NCBI GenBank assembly: GCA_900100835.1
Contig: FNCM01000003.1
Span: 1-64,000 of the forward strand
DNA from: Selenomonas sp. WCT3
Lineage (GTDB): Bacteria; Bacillota; Negativicutes; Selenomonadales; Selenomonadaceae
Length of the DNA stretch: 64,000 nt
Direction: 5' to 3'
The position numbers were made by a program, and so were the translations under genes. The notes below the pieces were generated by a model. That model worked only from the letters and a program-made list of their open reading frames with translations. It did not search any database and was not told the origin of the DNA. Below, one piece after another: positions 55,140 to 63,954 of this stretch. How positions within the stretch are numbered: position 1 is the first letter of the stretch; each line of letters opens with the position of its first letter.

Positions 55140-56536
55140 AGCAAAAGTATGAGTATTTATCCAAAAATGTTTTGTTATTTTCGATTAGTAGTTTCTTGCC
55201 GAAAGTAATTGCCTTTTTATTGATACCTTTTTATACAAGTATCCTTACTCCGGCGGATTATGGTGTATCGGAAATGATACAGACGACAGTATCGTTATTA
55301 TTGCCCATATTTACCGTGGATATTCAGGATGCGGTATTGCGTTTTTCTTTTGATGATAGATATAAGCCTGACAAAGTATTTTCGGTGGCAATCTCTATGA
55401 TATTAAAGGGATTTGTCTTGGTTTTCTTGATTGCTTTAGGCTTAGTGATGTTTAATATCCAAGGGATGGAAGTTCAATATATCGTATTTGCATTGTGGCA
55501 ATATGGAATTATGTCATTACAAAATAGCTGTAATCTTTTTTGCCGCGGGATTGATAAAATAAGTGTTATTACAATCAGCAGTTTGATTGATTCAGTTCTG
55601 AATGCGTTAATCAATATATTGCTTTTGGCTGTGATACCTATGGGGTTGGTTGGTTATTTGTTGGCAAGCACTATAAGCGCAACAATCAGTCTGTCGTATA
55701 TGATAGTCAAAGCAAAACTTTATCAATATTTGGATTTTAACATTAATTCTCAACTGCAACATGAGATGCTTTGTTTCAGCTTGCCGCTAGTCTCTAGCGG
55801 TATTGCCTGGTGGGTAAACAATGCTTCGGATCGTTATATTGTTACAGCCATGGTGGGGATAGCAGCTAGCGGCTTATATGCGACAGCTTATAAGATTCCT
55901 GCGATATTGACAGTTTTTCAAAATGTTTTTTTTCAAGCGTGGTCTATTTCTGCACTCAAGGAATTTGATAAAGATGATAAGGATGGATTTATAGCTAAGA
56001 TGTATACTTTGGTAAATTCAGCTATGGCAATCATTTGTTCGATTATCATCTTATTTAATGTTCCCCTTTCTCGGTTATTGTATTCAAATGATTTTTTTCA
56101 GGCATGGGAATTTGTTCCACCGTTGTTAGTGGCTATTGTATTTAATGCGAATGCGTTGTTTGTCGGAGCAATTTATACTGTAGTAAAAAAGACAAAAATA
56201 TTATCTTTTACGACGATGTTGGGAGCTGCTGTCAATGTCTTGGGGAATATTATTTTCATTTACTGGATCGGGCCTTATGGTGCAGCTTTGTCTACAATGT
56301 TAGGGTATTTTTTTGTGATGCTCATTCGATTAGTCTTATTGCAGCGAATGTTTTCTCTTAAGGTAAGGTATCGTCGTGATCTATTTGTGGTAGTGTTGTT
56401 ATTCACGCAGGTTTATTTGGCAAAATATGGTGTAAATCTAATCGCAGAGCAGAGTTTAGTTCTGGTGGTGATAATATCCTTATATGTAGATGAAGTTAAA
56501 TGTTTATTTATGAAATTGAAAGTTAAATTATTTTAA
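55136..56536 (+). CDS. Polysaccharide flippase (Wzx, MOP superfamily)
   Basis: A 466-aa, roughly 14-helix membrane protein that moves lipid-linked repeat units across the inner membrane. The N-terminus NVLLFSISSFLPKVIAFLLI and ADYGVSEMIQTTVSLLLPIF are typical of the polysaccharide synthesis/MatE-like family. I prefer ATG 55136, which overlaps the previous stop (ATGA); ATG 55127 is equally open. It completes the Wzx/Wzy/Wzz set of this locus. Confidence 0.86.
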   Translation: MKQKYEYLSKNVLLFSISSFLPKVIAFLLIPFYTSILTPADYGVSEMIQTTVSLLLPIFTVDIQDAVLRFSFDDRYKPDKVFSVAISMILKGFVLVFLIALGLVMFNIQGMEVQYIVFALWQYGIMSLQNSCNLFCRGIDKISVITISSLIDSVLNALINILLLAVIPMGLVGYLLASTISATISLSYMIVKAKLYQYLDFNINSQLQHEMLCFSLPLVSSGIAWWVNNASDRYIVTAMVGIAASGLYATAYKIPAILTVFQNVFFQAWSISALKEFDKDDKDGFIAKMYTLVNSAMAIICSIIILFNVPLSRLLYSNDFFQAWEFVPPLLVAIVFNANALFVGAIYTVVKKTKILSFTTMLGAAVNVLGNIIFIYWIGPYGAALSTMLGYFFVMLIRLVLLQRMFSLKVRYRRDLFVVVLLFTQVYLAKYGVNLIAEQSLVLVVIISLYVDEVKCLFMKLKVKLF

Positions 56537-56670
56537 AGCGATAGCATTGCCTTTCATTTAAGAGGTTAGGTGTGCTGGTGAAGACTTATGGATATCAGGA
56601 AAACTTTGAATGAGGAATAATACTATAAAGAGACAATATGTTATTTTAGTTAAAACGGGGATGGGGCTAA

Positions 56671-57591
56671 ATGATGGTTTTAATAACGGGTGGAGCTGGT
56701 TTTATCGGTTCTCATCTGGTTCGGCAGATGTTGGATGAAAAAAATATAGTAGTGTTGGATGACTTATCGACTGGTTCATTGAAACATCTGTCCGAGTTGG
56801 ATATTGTGTTATGGAAGCAGGATATTTGCAATCCAGATATTGTACAACAAATTGTTTCTGAAAAATTTGATGTCATTGTGCATTTAGCGGCGCAGACGAT
56901 GGTAGATTCATCCATAAAAAATCCGATTTTTGATGCATCCGAAAATATTATGGGGACGCTTAATGTGTTGGAGGCGGCTCGGCAGTGTGGGGCTCGTGTG
57001 ATTTTTGCTTCGACGGCAGCTGCTTATGGCGATGTGATGGAGAACGAGCTGCCGGTGCCGGAGTCCCATGAACTTTCTCCGCAGTCGTTTTATGGGCTCA
57101 CGAAGGTCGGTGTTGAAAAATATCTGGCACTTTATCATCAGCATTATGGTCTGGATTACGTTATTTGCCGGTTTGCGAATGTCTACGGTGAGCGCCAGGG
57201 CGATAAAGGCGAAGGCGGCGTCATCAGTATTTTCGCCAAGCGAATTGCTGCGGGTAAGGATATCACGATTTACGGTGACGGCACGCAAACGCGCGATTTT
57301 GTTTATGCCGGTGATATTGCCCGTGGTATCTGCAAGGCAATGACTACGGAAAACGTGAATACCGTGTATAACCTTAGTACGCAGACGGAGACGAGTCTGC
57401 TGGATTTAGTACGTATTATGAGTGAGGTTTCGGGCCGCGAGATTACGCCTAAGTTCGGGCAAGTACGTGATGGGGATATCTATCGGTCAATGCTTTCGAA
57501 TCGGAAGGCGAAAGAAGACCTTGGCTGGGAGCCACAGATTTCATTAGCAGATGGTTTGCGGCGGACGATGGCCTATTTTCAGTCAAATTGA
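56671..57591 (+). CDS. NAD-dependent sugar epimerase (GalE-like extended SDR)
   Basis: The Rossmann motif GGAGFIGSHLVRQ is at residues 7-19, followed by VLDDLSTGS for NAD. FASTAAAYGD (near 113) and the catalytic YGLTKVGVEKYL (Tyr/Lys near 141-145) follow. At 306 aa it is close to archaeal/Firmicute UDP-glucose 4-epimerases. It starts at ATG 56671 after GGGGATGGGG. Base composition changes inside the gene: the first third is AT-rich like the glycan cassette, the rest GC-richer like the chromosome, so the cassette border may lie within it. Confidence 0.88.
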   Translation: MMVLITGGAGFIGSHLVRQMLDEKNIVVLDDLSTGSLKHLSELDIVLWKQDICNPDIVQQIVSEKFDVIVHLAAQTMVDSSIKNPIFDASENIMGTLNVLEAARQCGARVIFASTAAAYGDVMENELPVPESHELSPQSFYGLTKVGVEKYLALYHQHYGLDYVICRFANVYGERQGDKGEGGVISIFAKRIAAGKDITIYGDGTQTRDFVYAGDIARGICKAMTTENVNTVYNLSTQTETSLLDLVRIMSEVSGREITPKFGQVRDGDIYRSMLSNRKAKEDLGWEPQISLADGLRRTMAYFQSN

Positions 57592-57644
57592 CATGTCAGA
57601 ATGATGTGTTTTCAAGATAAGAGATAGCGGTGTGAGGTGATTGG

Positions 57645-57836
57645 ATGTTTGTGGTAAAGAAGAATTCTGAGATGATGAATAAGACGTTCCGTCTGCCAGT
57701 GGATTTGGTGGAGCGGCTCACTGAGGTGGCAAAGGCGCAGGATGTATCGGTTAATAATCTGGTACAGCAGTGCTGTGAGTATGCGCTGGGGGATATGGAT
57801 GGTGAGGCGCACCAGGAGGCGAAGCAGAGGATGTGA
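57645..57836 (+). CDS. Small ribbon-helix-helix (Arc-like) DNA-binding protein
   Basis: The 63-aa protein contains one RHH unit: the strand MNKTFRLPVDLVERL, helix AEVAK-type segment, then SVNNLVQQCCEYAL. Such dimers regulate transcription, often of neighbouring genes or antitoxins. GAGGTG lies ahead of ATG 57645. It is 53 bases after the epimerase gene and convergent with the Rpn-type gene. It may be the last gene of the glycan operon or an independent regulator. Confidence 0.7.
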   Translation: MFVVKKNSEMMNKTFRLPVDLVERLTEVAKAQDVSVNNLVQQCCEYALGDMDGEAHQEAKQRM

Positions 57837-57906
57837 GCGAGAGCGAAATAGAATCTTTTCCGGCTGATTGATTTTGAGTTGCAGGATAAGGCAAAAACAG
57901 ACTATA

Positions 57907-57946
57907 AAAAACCATCGTTCTCGGATGAGTGAGAACGATGGTTTTT
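57907..57946. terminator. Bidirectional terminator
   Basis: AAAAACCATCGTTCTC and GAGAACGATGGTTTTT form a 16-bp perfect stem, with A and T tracts for both directions. It lies right after the stop codon of the minus-strand Rpn gene. Confidence 0.93.
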
Positions 57947-57949
57947 CGG

Positions 57950-58174
57950 TTATTTTTGTAGAGCAAGTTTTTCGACTTCTTCACGCGAGAGATTGACGAG
58001 TTCGATGATTTCCTCGATGGATTTATTTTTGGCTAACATTCGTTTGGCTGTACGAAGATCAGCATTTCGTTCACCTTCGGCACGGCCCTCAGCACGGCCC
58101 TCGGCACGGCCCTCAGCACGGCCCTCGGCACGGCCGTCATCGTGGGCTTCACGCATTTTCATTTCGTAGGTCAT
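57950..58174 (-). CDS. Candidate intragenic small protein within the Rpn gene (74 aa)
   Basis: Inside the Rpn reading frame, ATG 58174 (codon 212) is preceded by GAGGAAAGGGTG, a strong ribosome-binding sequence at workable spacing. Translation from it would make only the C-terminal part: a short Met-rich start, the GRAE repeats and the helical tail. E. coli rpn genes are reported to make such a small in-frame product (RpnS) that blocks the nuclease. This is a prediction by analogy. Confidence 0.4.
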   Translation of the reverse strand: MTYEMKMREAHDDGRAEGRAEGRAEGRAEGRAEGERNADLRTAKRMLAKNKSIEEIIELVNLSREEVEKLALQK

Positions 58175-58807
58175 ATAACTCACCCTTTCCTCGTGGTTGG
58201 TTTTTGTTTCGGTGATACAGGCATCGATTTCTTTGATGAAATCATCAGTTGCTGGTAGTCCGTTCATATAGTCAAGGAATGCGCGTACATCTGGAGAGAT
58301 GTCGTTGGCAGTACCTTTACTGCTGAGAAATATCTTGGTGGCACCGTCGTTTAATTCAAGGCTTTTATCTTCGATGCAGATATTGCGGAATGTATAGATG
58401 TGACGGTTCCGGTCAAAGAGTTCAAAGGGACAAAGAAAGATGATGATGGAGGAGCGAAGCTCCTTGTACAAAGCCCCTCTGGCTAGGGAATCAACATCAA
58501 TCATGGACTGATAGTATCTAGTACGCTGGGCAAGTTCTTGATCGCCGTAATCGCGTACTTGCATCTCGATATCATAAATCGTCTCATCACCTTCGACGTA
58601 AACATCAAGACGTATGCCTTTGCTATCGTATTTCAGCTTTAGTGATTTTTCTTCTTCCAGATATTTGATGTCTCGGATTTTAATGTTGAGAATTTTTTCG
58701 ATAAGCCGTTTGCAGAATCGCTTGTGGCGCATGACGAGTTTGAACATGTAGTCATCGATGATGGTAAGTTCTTCCCAGGGTTTAATCTCACGACGATAAG
58801 CAGACAT
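57950..58807 (-). CDS. Rpn-family PD-(D/E)XK nuclease
   Basis: The 285-aa protein belongs to the recombination-promoting nuclease (YhgA/PDDEXK transposase-like) family. The opening KPWEELTIIDDYMFKLVM is typical. The nuclease core is RLDVYVEGDETIYDIEMQ (Asp, then Glu-x-Gln), followed by QELAQRTRYYQSMID. The C-terminal part contains five consecutive GRAE units and a helical tail (KSIEEIIELVNLSREEVEKL). ATG 58807 follows AAGGAG. Related proteins promote RecA-independent recombination and, in E. coli, restrict phages; the role here is inferred. Confidence 0.88.
   Translation of the reverse strand: MSAYRREIKPWEELTIIDDYMFKLVMRHKRFCKRLIEKILNIKIRDIKYLEEEKSLKLKYDSKGIRLDVYVEGDETIYDIEMQVRDYGDQELAQRTRYYQSMIDVDSLARGALYKELRSSIIIFLCPFELFDRNRHIYTFRNICIEDKSLELNDGATKIFLSSKGTANDISPDVRAFLDYMNGLPATDDFIKEIDACITETKTNHEERVSYMTYEMKMREAHDDGRAEGRAEGRAEGRAEGRAEGERNADLRTAKRMLAKNKSIEEIIELVNLSREEVEKLALQK
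58078..58137. repeat. 12-bp tandem repeat in the Rpn coding region
   Basis: About five copies of a 12-base unit, alternating CGGCACGGCCCT and CAGCACGGCCCT, encode GRAE repeats on the minus strand. As 12 is a multiple of three, copy-number change keeps the frame. Confidence 0.9.
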
Positions 58808-58844
58808 GGTAGATACTCCTTTCTTATATTATATAGAATGATGA

Positions 58845-58869
58845 ATTTCTCTGCAATATGCAGAGAAAT
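58845..58869. promoter_or_regulatory. 25-bp palindrome upstream of the Rpn gene
   Basis: ATTTCTCTGCA-ATA-TGCAGAGAAAT is a perfect inverted repeat with 11-bp arms, 38 bases before the Rpn start. Just beyond it, ACATATATTCT occurs twice (58880-58890 and 58895-58905). This 200-base divergent region shows no clear promoter for either gene. Confidence 0.55.
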
Positions 58870-59011
58870 AAGTAACAAAACATATATTCTCCACACATAT
58901 ATTCTAACACAATCCAAACATAAATTCCATATGGCGCAATGTATACATAGCAGGATTTTGTCTTTGAGGAGGCGAATAGTTTAGGCATGATTTTATCGTG
59001 GGGGGATTATT

Positions 59012-60004
59012 ATGAACAGTCAGCTGCTTTGTGAATTCTTGGAGAAAAAGACGGCATCTTGCAAGGTGTTGGTGGTCGGCGATATCATGCTGGATAAATA
59101 TTATTATGGGGAGGTTACACGTATCTCTGGTGAGGCACCGGTGCCGATTACGCGGGTGAATTCCTCTGCGGAAAAGCTTGGCGGCGGTGCTAACATTGCC
59201 TACAACTTGTCGGTGCTTGGCTGTCAGACGGGACTTTCGGGATTTGTTGGCGATGATGCCCATTGTGTGAGCATGGTGGAGAAACTGGCCGATTATGGTA
59301 TCGATAGTGCTGGCCTTATTCGGACTGACCGGCCGACTACGACGAAAGTGCGTATCATGAGTGGCAATCAGCAGATGTTCCGGTTGGATTTTGAGCAGGT
59401 GGGGCCCATGGCGGATGAGGATGCGGAGTCCTTCCGCCGCTATATTGCCGAAAGGCTTAACGAGAGTCTGGACTGCGTGGTGATTTCCGACCACGATAAT
59501 GGGGCCTGCACGGAAAAAACTTGTGCCAAAATCATTGAGCTTTGTCATAATCACGGGGTGCCAGTGGTGGTGGATATGAGTGGCCATAACTGGGTGAATT
59601 ACGCTCATGCCGATTATATCGTGGCCAATATGAAGCGCGTGAATCAGGCGCTTTTGCAGCCTATCGATAATGAGGATGCCAAGGTGGAGAAGGCTGCCCA
59701 TTATCTTATGCGGAAGTATAAGGTACGCAATGTAATCATGACCCGATCGGAAAAAGGGCTGTCGCTGGTGGGGGATACCATCATAAAGCATATTCCGACC
59801 AAGGCCCAGGAACTTTTTGATGTATTGGGTGCTACCGATACGATTGCCGCTGTTTTTGCCTTGACGTTAGCAGGCGGATTAAGCCCGCAGGAAGGGGCTT
59901 ATCTGGCAAATCTGGCAGCCAGCCGTGTTGTGGCAAGGTTGGGTACTTATGCGGTGACCCGAGAAGAGCTTCAGGGGTTACTGCAGGAAGGTTCTATGGT
60001 ATAA
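59012..60004 (+). CDS. PfkB-family sugar kinase, HldE/RfaE N-domain-like
   Basis: The sequence lines up with the heptose-7-phosphate kinase part of HldE: VVGDIMLDKYYYGEVTRIS, PVPITRVN and GGGANIAYNLSVLG with TTTKVRIMSGNQQMFRLDFE. This kinase makes heptose bisphosphate for lipopolysaccharide core. However, the anion-hole motif is G273-A-T-D276 instead of GAGD, and the usual SDYGKG reads SDHDNG, so activity or substrate may differ. No nucleotidyltransferase domain is fused (330 aa). ATG 59012 follows GGGGGG. It lies 33 bases before the protease gene. Confidence 0.75.
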   Translation: MNSQLLCEFLEKKTASCKVLVVGDIMLDKYYYGEVTRISGEAPVPITRVNSSAEKLGGGANIAYNLSVLGCQTGLSGFVGDDAHCVSMVEKLADYGIDSAGLIRTDRPTTTKVRIMSGNQQMFRLDFEQVGPMADEDAESFRRYIAERLNESLDCVVISDHDNGACTEKTCAKIIELCHNHGVPVVVDMSGHNWVNYAHADYIVANMKRVNQALLQPIDNEDAKVEKAAHYLMRKYKVRNVIMTRSEKGLSLVGDTIIKHIPTKAQELFDVLGATDTIAAVFALTLAGGLSPQEGAYLANLAASRVVARLGTYAVTREELQGLLQEGSMV

Positions 60005-60037
60005 TAGATAAATAGTATTAATTAAGGAGGCCTTTTG

Positions 60038-62953
60038 TTGGACGTAAAAGACATAATACATGGATTTAGAGTTGTACGTAAGAGTGTCATTCCTGAGACG
60101 GATTCTACGGCTTGGTTCTTCGAGCATGAGAAGAGCGGTGCGCAGCTGTTTTTTTTGCAGAATGACGATGACAATAAAGTTTTTTCGATTTCTTTCCGCA
60201 CGCCGCCGGTAGATGATACGGGAGTTGCGCATATTGTGGAGCATTCTACGCTCTGTGGCAGCCGCAAATATCCGCTTAAGGAACCCTTTGTGGAGCTCGT
60301 CAAGGGATCGCTTAATACTTTCCTCAATGCGATGACCTATCCGGATAAGACGATGTACCCGGTGGCCAGCCGTAACGATAAGGATTTCCAGAATCTCATG
60401 GATGTTTATCTCGATGCGGTATTCTATCCGAATATGCGGGAAAATCCGCAGGTCCTCATGCAGGAGGGCTGGCATTATGAGATTGAAAATCCGGAGGAGC
60501 CGCTCACGTATAGTGGTGTTGTCTACAATGAGATGAAGGGGGCATTGTCCGCACCGGATGATTTGTTGCAGAGCCGCATCATGTCAGCCCTTTATCCAGA
60601 TACTACCTATGGGTTTGAGTCCGGTGGTGACCCGGAGGCAATTCCCCAGCTGACCCAGGAGATGTTCACGGGGTTCCACAGCAAGTATTATCATCCTTCG
60701 AACAGTTATATTTACCTCTATGGCGATATGGATATCCAGGAGAAACTTGCTTATCTGGATAGGGAATACCTCAGTCAGTTTGACCGCATTCCGGTGCCAT
60801 CACGCATTGATCGGCAGCAGGCCTTTGACCAGGTTAAGCGGGAGCAGCTTTCTTATCCCATTAGTGCTGAGGAGGAGACGGCGGAAAAATCTTTCCTTTC
60901 CCTTAGCTGGGTGGTGGGGGAGAGCCTCAACACGACGGATATGATGGGGCTGGAGATTCTCGAACACGCTTTGTTGCGCACGCCGGCAGCCCCCTTGCGC
61001 AAGGCGCTGATTGATGCCAAGCTGGGCAAAGATGTGGATTCGGATTTTGAAGAAGATATGCTGCAGCCCTTCTTTAGTATCATGGTTAGCAATTCCGAGG
61101 CTGACCGGGCGGAGCGGTTCTATGGGATTGTCATGGATACCCTCAAAAAATTGGCGGATGAGGGGATTGACAGCACGCTGATGGAAGCGTCGATGAATCT
61201 TTTGGAGTTCCGTCTGCGTGAGTCGGATTTCGGTTCTGCTCCCAAGGGACTCATCTATGGCATTCGGGCGATGAAGACCTGGCTTTACGGCGGCATTCCG
61301 GAGGAGAGCCTTTTCTATGAAAAGGTGCTGAGACAGCTGAAAGAGGGCTTGGATAATGGCTACTTTGAGGGACTTATCCGCAAGTATTTCCTCAATAATT
61401 CTCATGCCGTGCTGCTGACCCTTAGCCCCAGCACTACGATGGCGGCTGAGCGCGAGGCACAGCAGGAAAAAGAGCTGGCGGCGAAAAAAGCTGCGATGTC
61501 GGCGGAGGAAATCCAGCAAATCATCGAAACGACCAAGGCCCTTAAGGAGCGCCAGCAGAGTCCGGAGACGGAGGAAGCACTGGCAACAATTCCGGTGCTG
61601 AAGCTTTCGGATATCCGCAAAGAGGCGTATGATTTGCCGCTCAAGGAATTGGATCTTGACGGTACGAAGGTGCTTTTTAGTGATGTAGAGACCCACGGGA
61701 TTGTCTATTTGACGTTGTTTTTTGACGCGTCGACTATCACCAAGGAGCAGCTTCCCTATGCCTTCCTGCTCAGTGAACTCATCGGCAATGTGGATACGGA
61801 GCAGCATACTTATGCAGAACTTGCCAATCTCAAGAATCTGCACACTGGCGGCATTGCCTATGATATTGTGACCTATACGAAAAACGGGGAACCGGATTCC
61901 TGTCAGCCGACTTTCCGCATCAAGGCGAAGGTGCTCAAGGAGAAAATGCCGGAGCTGCTTTCCCTGTTGCAGGAAATTCTCACGAAGAGTCAGTACAGCG
62001 ATAAAAAACGTGTCCGCGAATTGTTGGACCAGGAACAGGCTGCGATGGAGCTCAATCTCCAGCGTTCGGCACATCAGGTGGTGGCGTCCCGGCTGGCATC
62101 CTATCTTTCTAAGGCTGGCCGCTTTGCGGAAGAGGGGGGTCTGCCTTTCTATCAGTTTGTAAAGGGGATTTTGGATAATTTCGACGAAGAACTTGCGAAA
62201 ATGCAGCGGGTCTTTGCCGATATGCTGCCGAAACTCTTCAATACCAACGGACTGATTGTGGCGCTTACGGAGCGGGAGGCCGATTATCCGGCGACGGCAA
62301 AAGAGGTGGCTGCTTTCCAGCAGGGACTTTGCCATGCCGCTTATCCCGTACAGGAATACAGCTGGGAGCTTACGCCGCTCAATGAGGGCCTTACGTCTTC
62401 AAGCCGCGTCCAGTATGTGGGCAAGGGAGCAAATTTCCTGAAGCTTGGTTATGAATTTACCGGGACCATGCATGTTTTGGAGACGCTGCTTCGCTATGAT
62501 TATTTCTGGACGAAGATTCGTGTCCAGGGCGGTGCGTATGGTGCCTTTACGAGCTTTAACCGCAATGGCATGATGTATTTTAGCTCTTATCGTGACCCGA
62601 ACCTTGCAGAGACCCTTGATGTCTTTAACGGCACCGCGGATTATATCCGCAATTTCGAGGCTTCGGAGCGCGAGATGGATAAGTTCATCATCGGTACTAT
62701 GAGCGGGGTGGACACTCCGCTGACGCCGCAGATGAAGGGGAGTGCTGCCGTTACCTGCTGGATGCGCGGCATTACAAAGGAAGACCGCCAGCGCAATCGC
62801 GACCAGATTCTCGCGACTCGTCAGCAGGATGTTCGCAATCTGGCTGACCTGGTAGATGCCTGCATGAAACAGAACATCCTCTGTGTATTTGGCGGCCAGG
62901 AAAAAATTGACGCCAATAAGCAGGTATTTGGTACGGTTCATTCTGCACTTTAA
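60038..62953 (+). CDS. M16C-family zinc metalloprotease (presequence protease-like)
   Basis: A 971-aa protein of the PreP/falcilysin-like group. The inverted zinc motif H65-x2-E68-H69 (VAHIVEHSTLCGS) with the distal Glu region after SLNTFLNAMTYPDKTMYPV is intact in the N-terminal half; the C-terminal half is the inactive partner, joined by a charged coiled-coil linker (about 465-510). It degrades peptides inside the chamber, probably in the cytosol, as no signal peptide is visible. TTG 60038 is chosen because AAGGAGG lies seven bases upstream; TTG 60035 is four away. Confidence 0.92.
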   Translation: MDVKDIIHGFRVVRKSVIPETDSTAWFFEHEKSGAQLFFLQNDDDNKVFSISFRTPPVDDTGVAHIVEHSTLCGSRKYPLKEPFVELVKGSLNTFLNAMTYPDKTMYPVASRNDKDFQNLMDVYLDAVFYPNMRENPQVLMQEGWHYEIENPEEPLTYSGVVYNEMKGALSAPDDLLQSRIMSALYPDTTYGFESGGDPEAIPQLTQEMFTGFHSKYYHPSNSYIYLYGDMDIQEKLAYLDREYLSQFDRIPVPSRIDRQQAFDQVKREQLSYPISAEEETAEKSFLSLSWVVGESLNTTDMMGLEILEHALLRTPAAPLRKALIDAKLGKDVDSDFEEDMLQPFFSIMVSNSEADRAERFYGIVMDTLKKLADEGIDSTLMEASMNLLEFRLRESDFGSAPKGLIYGIRAMKTWLYGGIPEESLFYEKVLRQLKEGLDNGYFEGLIRKYFLNNSHAVLLTLSPSTTMAAEREAQQEKELAAKKAAMSAEEIQQIIETTKALKERQQSPETEEALATIPVLKLSDIRKEAYDLPLKELDLDGTKVLFSDVETHGIVYLTLFFDASTITKEQLPYAFLLSELIGNVDTEQHTYAELANLKNLHTGGIAYDIVTYTKNGEPDSCQPTFRIKAKVLKEKMPELLSLLQEILTKSQYSDKKRVRELLDQEQAAMELNLQRSAHQVVASRLASYLSKAGRFAEEGGLPFYQFVKGILDNFDEELAKMQRVFADMLPKLFNTNGLIVALTEREADYPATAKEVAAFQQGLCHAAYPVQEYSWELTPLNEGLTSSSRVQYVGKGANFLKLGYEFTGTMHVLETLLRYDYFWTKIRVQGGAYGAFTSFNRNGMMYFSSYRDPNLAETLDVFNGTADYIRNFEASEREMDKFIIGTMSGVDTPLTPQMKGSAAVTCWMRGITKEDRQRNRDQILATRQQDVRNLADLVDACMKQNILCVFGGQEKIDANKQVFGTVHSAL

Positions 62954-62966
62954 GGATTTATATGCG

Positions 62967-62995
62967 TTGACTTTGCATAAATATCATGGGATAAT
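62967..62995 (+). promoter_or_regulatory. Promoter of dapA
   Basis: TTGACT (62967-62972) and GATAAT (62990-62995) are 17 bp apart, about 50 bases before the start codon. No lysine riboswitch features are visible in that leader. Confidence 0.7.
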
Positions 62996-63046
62996 GATAA
63001 GAACGATTGAAAGCTAAATCGAGACTCATATGTGGGAGGCTTTTTC

Positions 63047-63934
63047 ATGAAGAAACCAATTTTCAAGGGCGCTGGTGTCGCAATTATCACGCCGTACACG
63101 GAAGATGGTATTAATTTTCCGGAACTGGGCCGCATTATCGAGGACCAGATTAAAGGCGGTACGGATGCAATCGTAATCACGGGCACGACGGGCGAGTCGG
63201 CTACGATGTCGGATGCCGAGCATCGGGCAGCCATTAAGTTCGCAGTTGAACAGGTCAAGGGCCGCATTCCGGTTATTGCTGGTACGGGGTCGAACGAGAC
63301 GTCCTATGCGATTGCTTTGTCGAAGTATGCAGAAGAAGTTGGTGCGGATGCCCTGCTGGTGGTTACGCCGTATTATAACAAATGCACGCAGAAGGGCTTG
63401 GTGGCTCACTACACGGCTATTGCTGATGCGGTAAATATCCCAATCGTTCTTTATGATGTGCCGTCTCGCACGGGAGTAGCTATTTCCACGGAGTCTTATG
63501 TGAAGCTCTCGAAACATCCGAATATCGTAGCGGTCAAAGAGGCAAATGGTGATTTGTCGAAGATTCTTCGCCTCAAAGCTGCTGTTGGGGATGATTTGGT
63601 GCTTTATTCCGGCAATGATGACCAGATTGTGCCGATCCTTTCCCTGGGGGGCCAGGGGGTTATCTCGGTGCTTTCTAACGTGGCACCTAAGGAAACCCAT
63701 GATATGTGCCAGGCTTTCTTTGATGGGGATACGGAAAAAGCAGCCAAGATGCAGATTGAGTATACGGACCTCATCGATGCACTGTTCTGCGAAGTCAACC
63801 CGATTCCGGTTAAAGTTGCAATGCGCAAGCTTGGCTATGATGCTGGTCCGCTGCGTATGCCCCTTTGTGAGATGGAGCCGGAAAATGAAGCAAAACTTGA
63901 GGCAGCCCTCAAGAATCACGGCCTTTTGAAATAA
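63047..63934 (+). CDS. dapA: 4-hydroxy-tetrahydrodipicolinate synthase
   Basis: The TIM-barrel lyase joins pyruvate and aspartate semialdehyde in lysine and peptidoglycan (meso-DAP) synthesis. GTTGESATMSDAEH near 44-57 holds the substrate-binding Thr pair, the catalytic Tyr is in VVTPYYNK, and the Schiff-base Lys in VAVKEANGD, near residue 163. SGNDDQIVPILSLGG and NPIPVK are also conserved. The length of 295 aa is normal. ATG 63047 lies nine bases after GGGAGG; the GTG at 63032 precedes that site. Confidence 0.95.
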   Translation: MKKPIFKGAGVAIITPYTEDGINFPELGRIIEDQIKGGTDAIVITGTTGESATMSDAEHRAAIKFAVEQVKGRIPVIAGTGSNETSYAIALSKYAEEVGADALLVVTPYYNKCTQKGLVAHYTAIADAVNIPIVLYDVPSRTGVAISTESYVKLSKHPNIVAVKEANGDLSKILRLKAAVGDDLVLYSGNDDQIVPILSLGGQGVISVLSNVAPKETHDMCQAFFDGDTEKAAKMQIEYTDLIDALFCEVNPIPVKVAMRKLGYDAGPLRMPLCEMEPENEAKLEAALKNHGLLK

Positions 63935-63954
63935 GAAGCAAAAGCATAAATAGC

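Noticed and set aside
58078..58137. CRISPR-like array
   Set aside because: The 12-base units are contiguous, have no spacers and lie in frame inside a coding gene.
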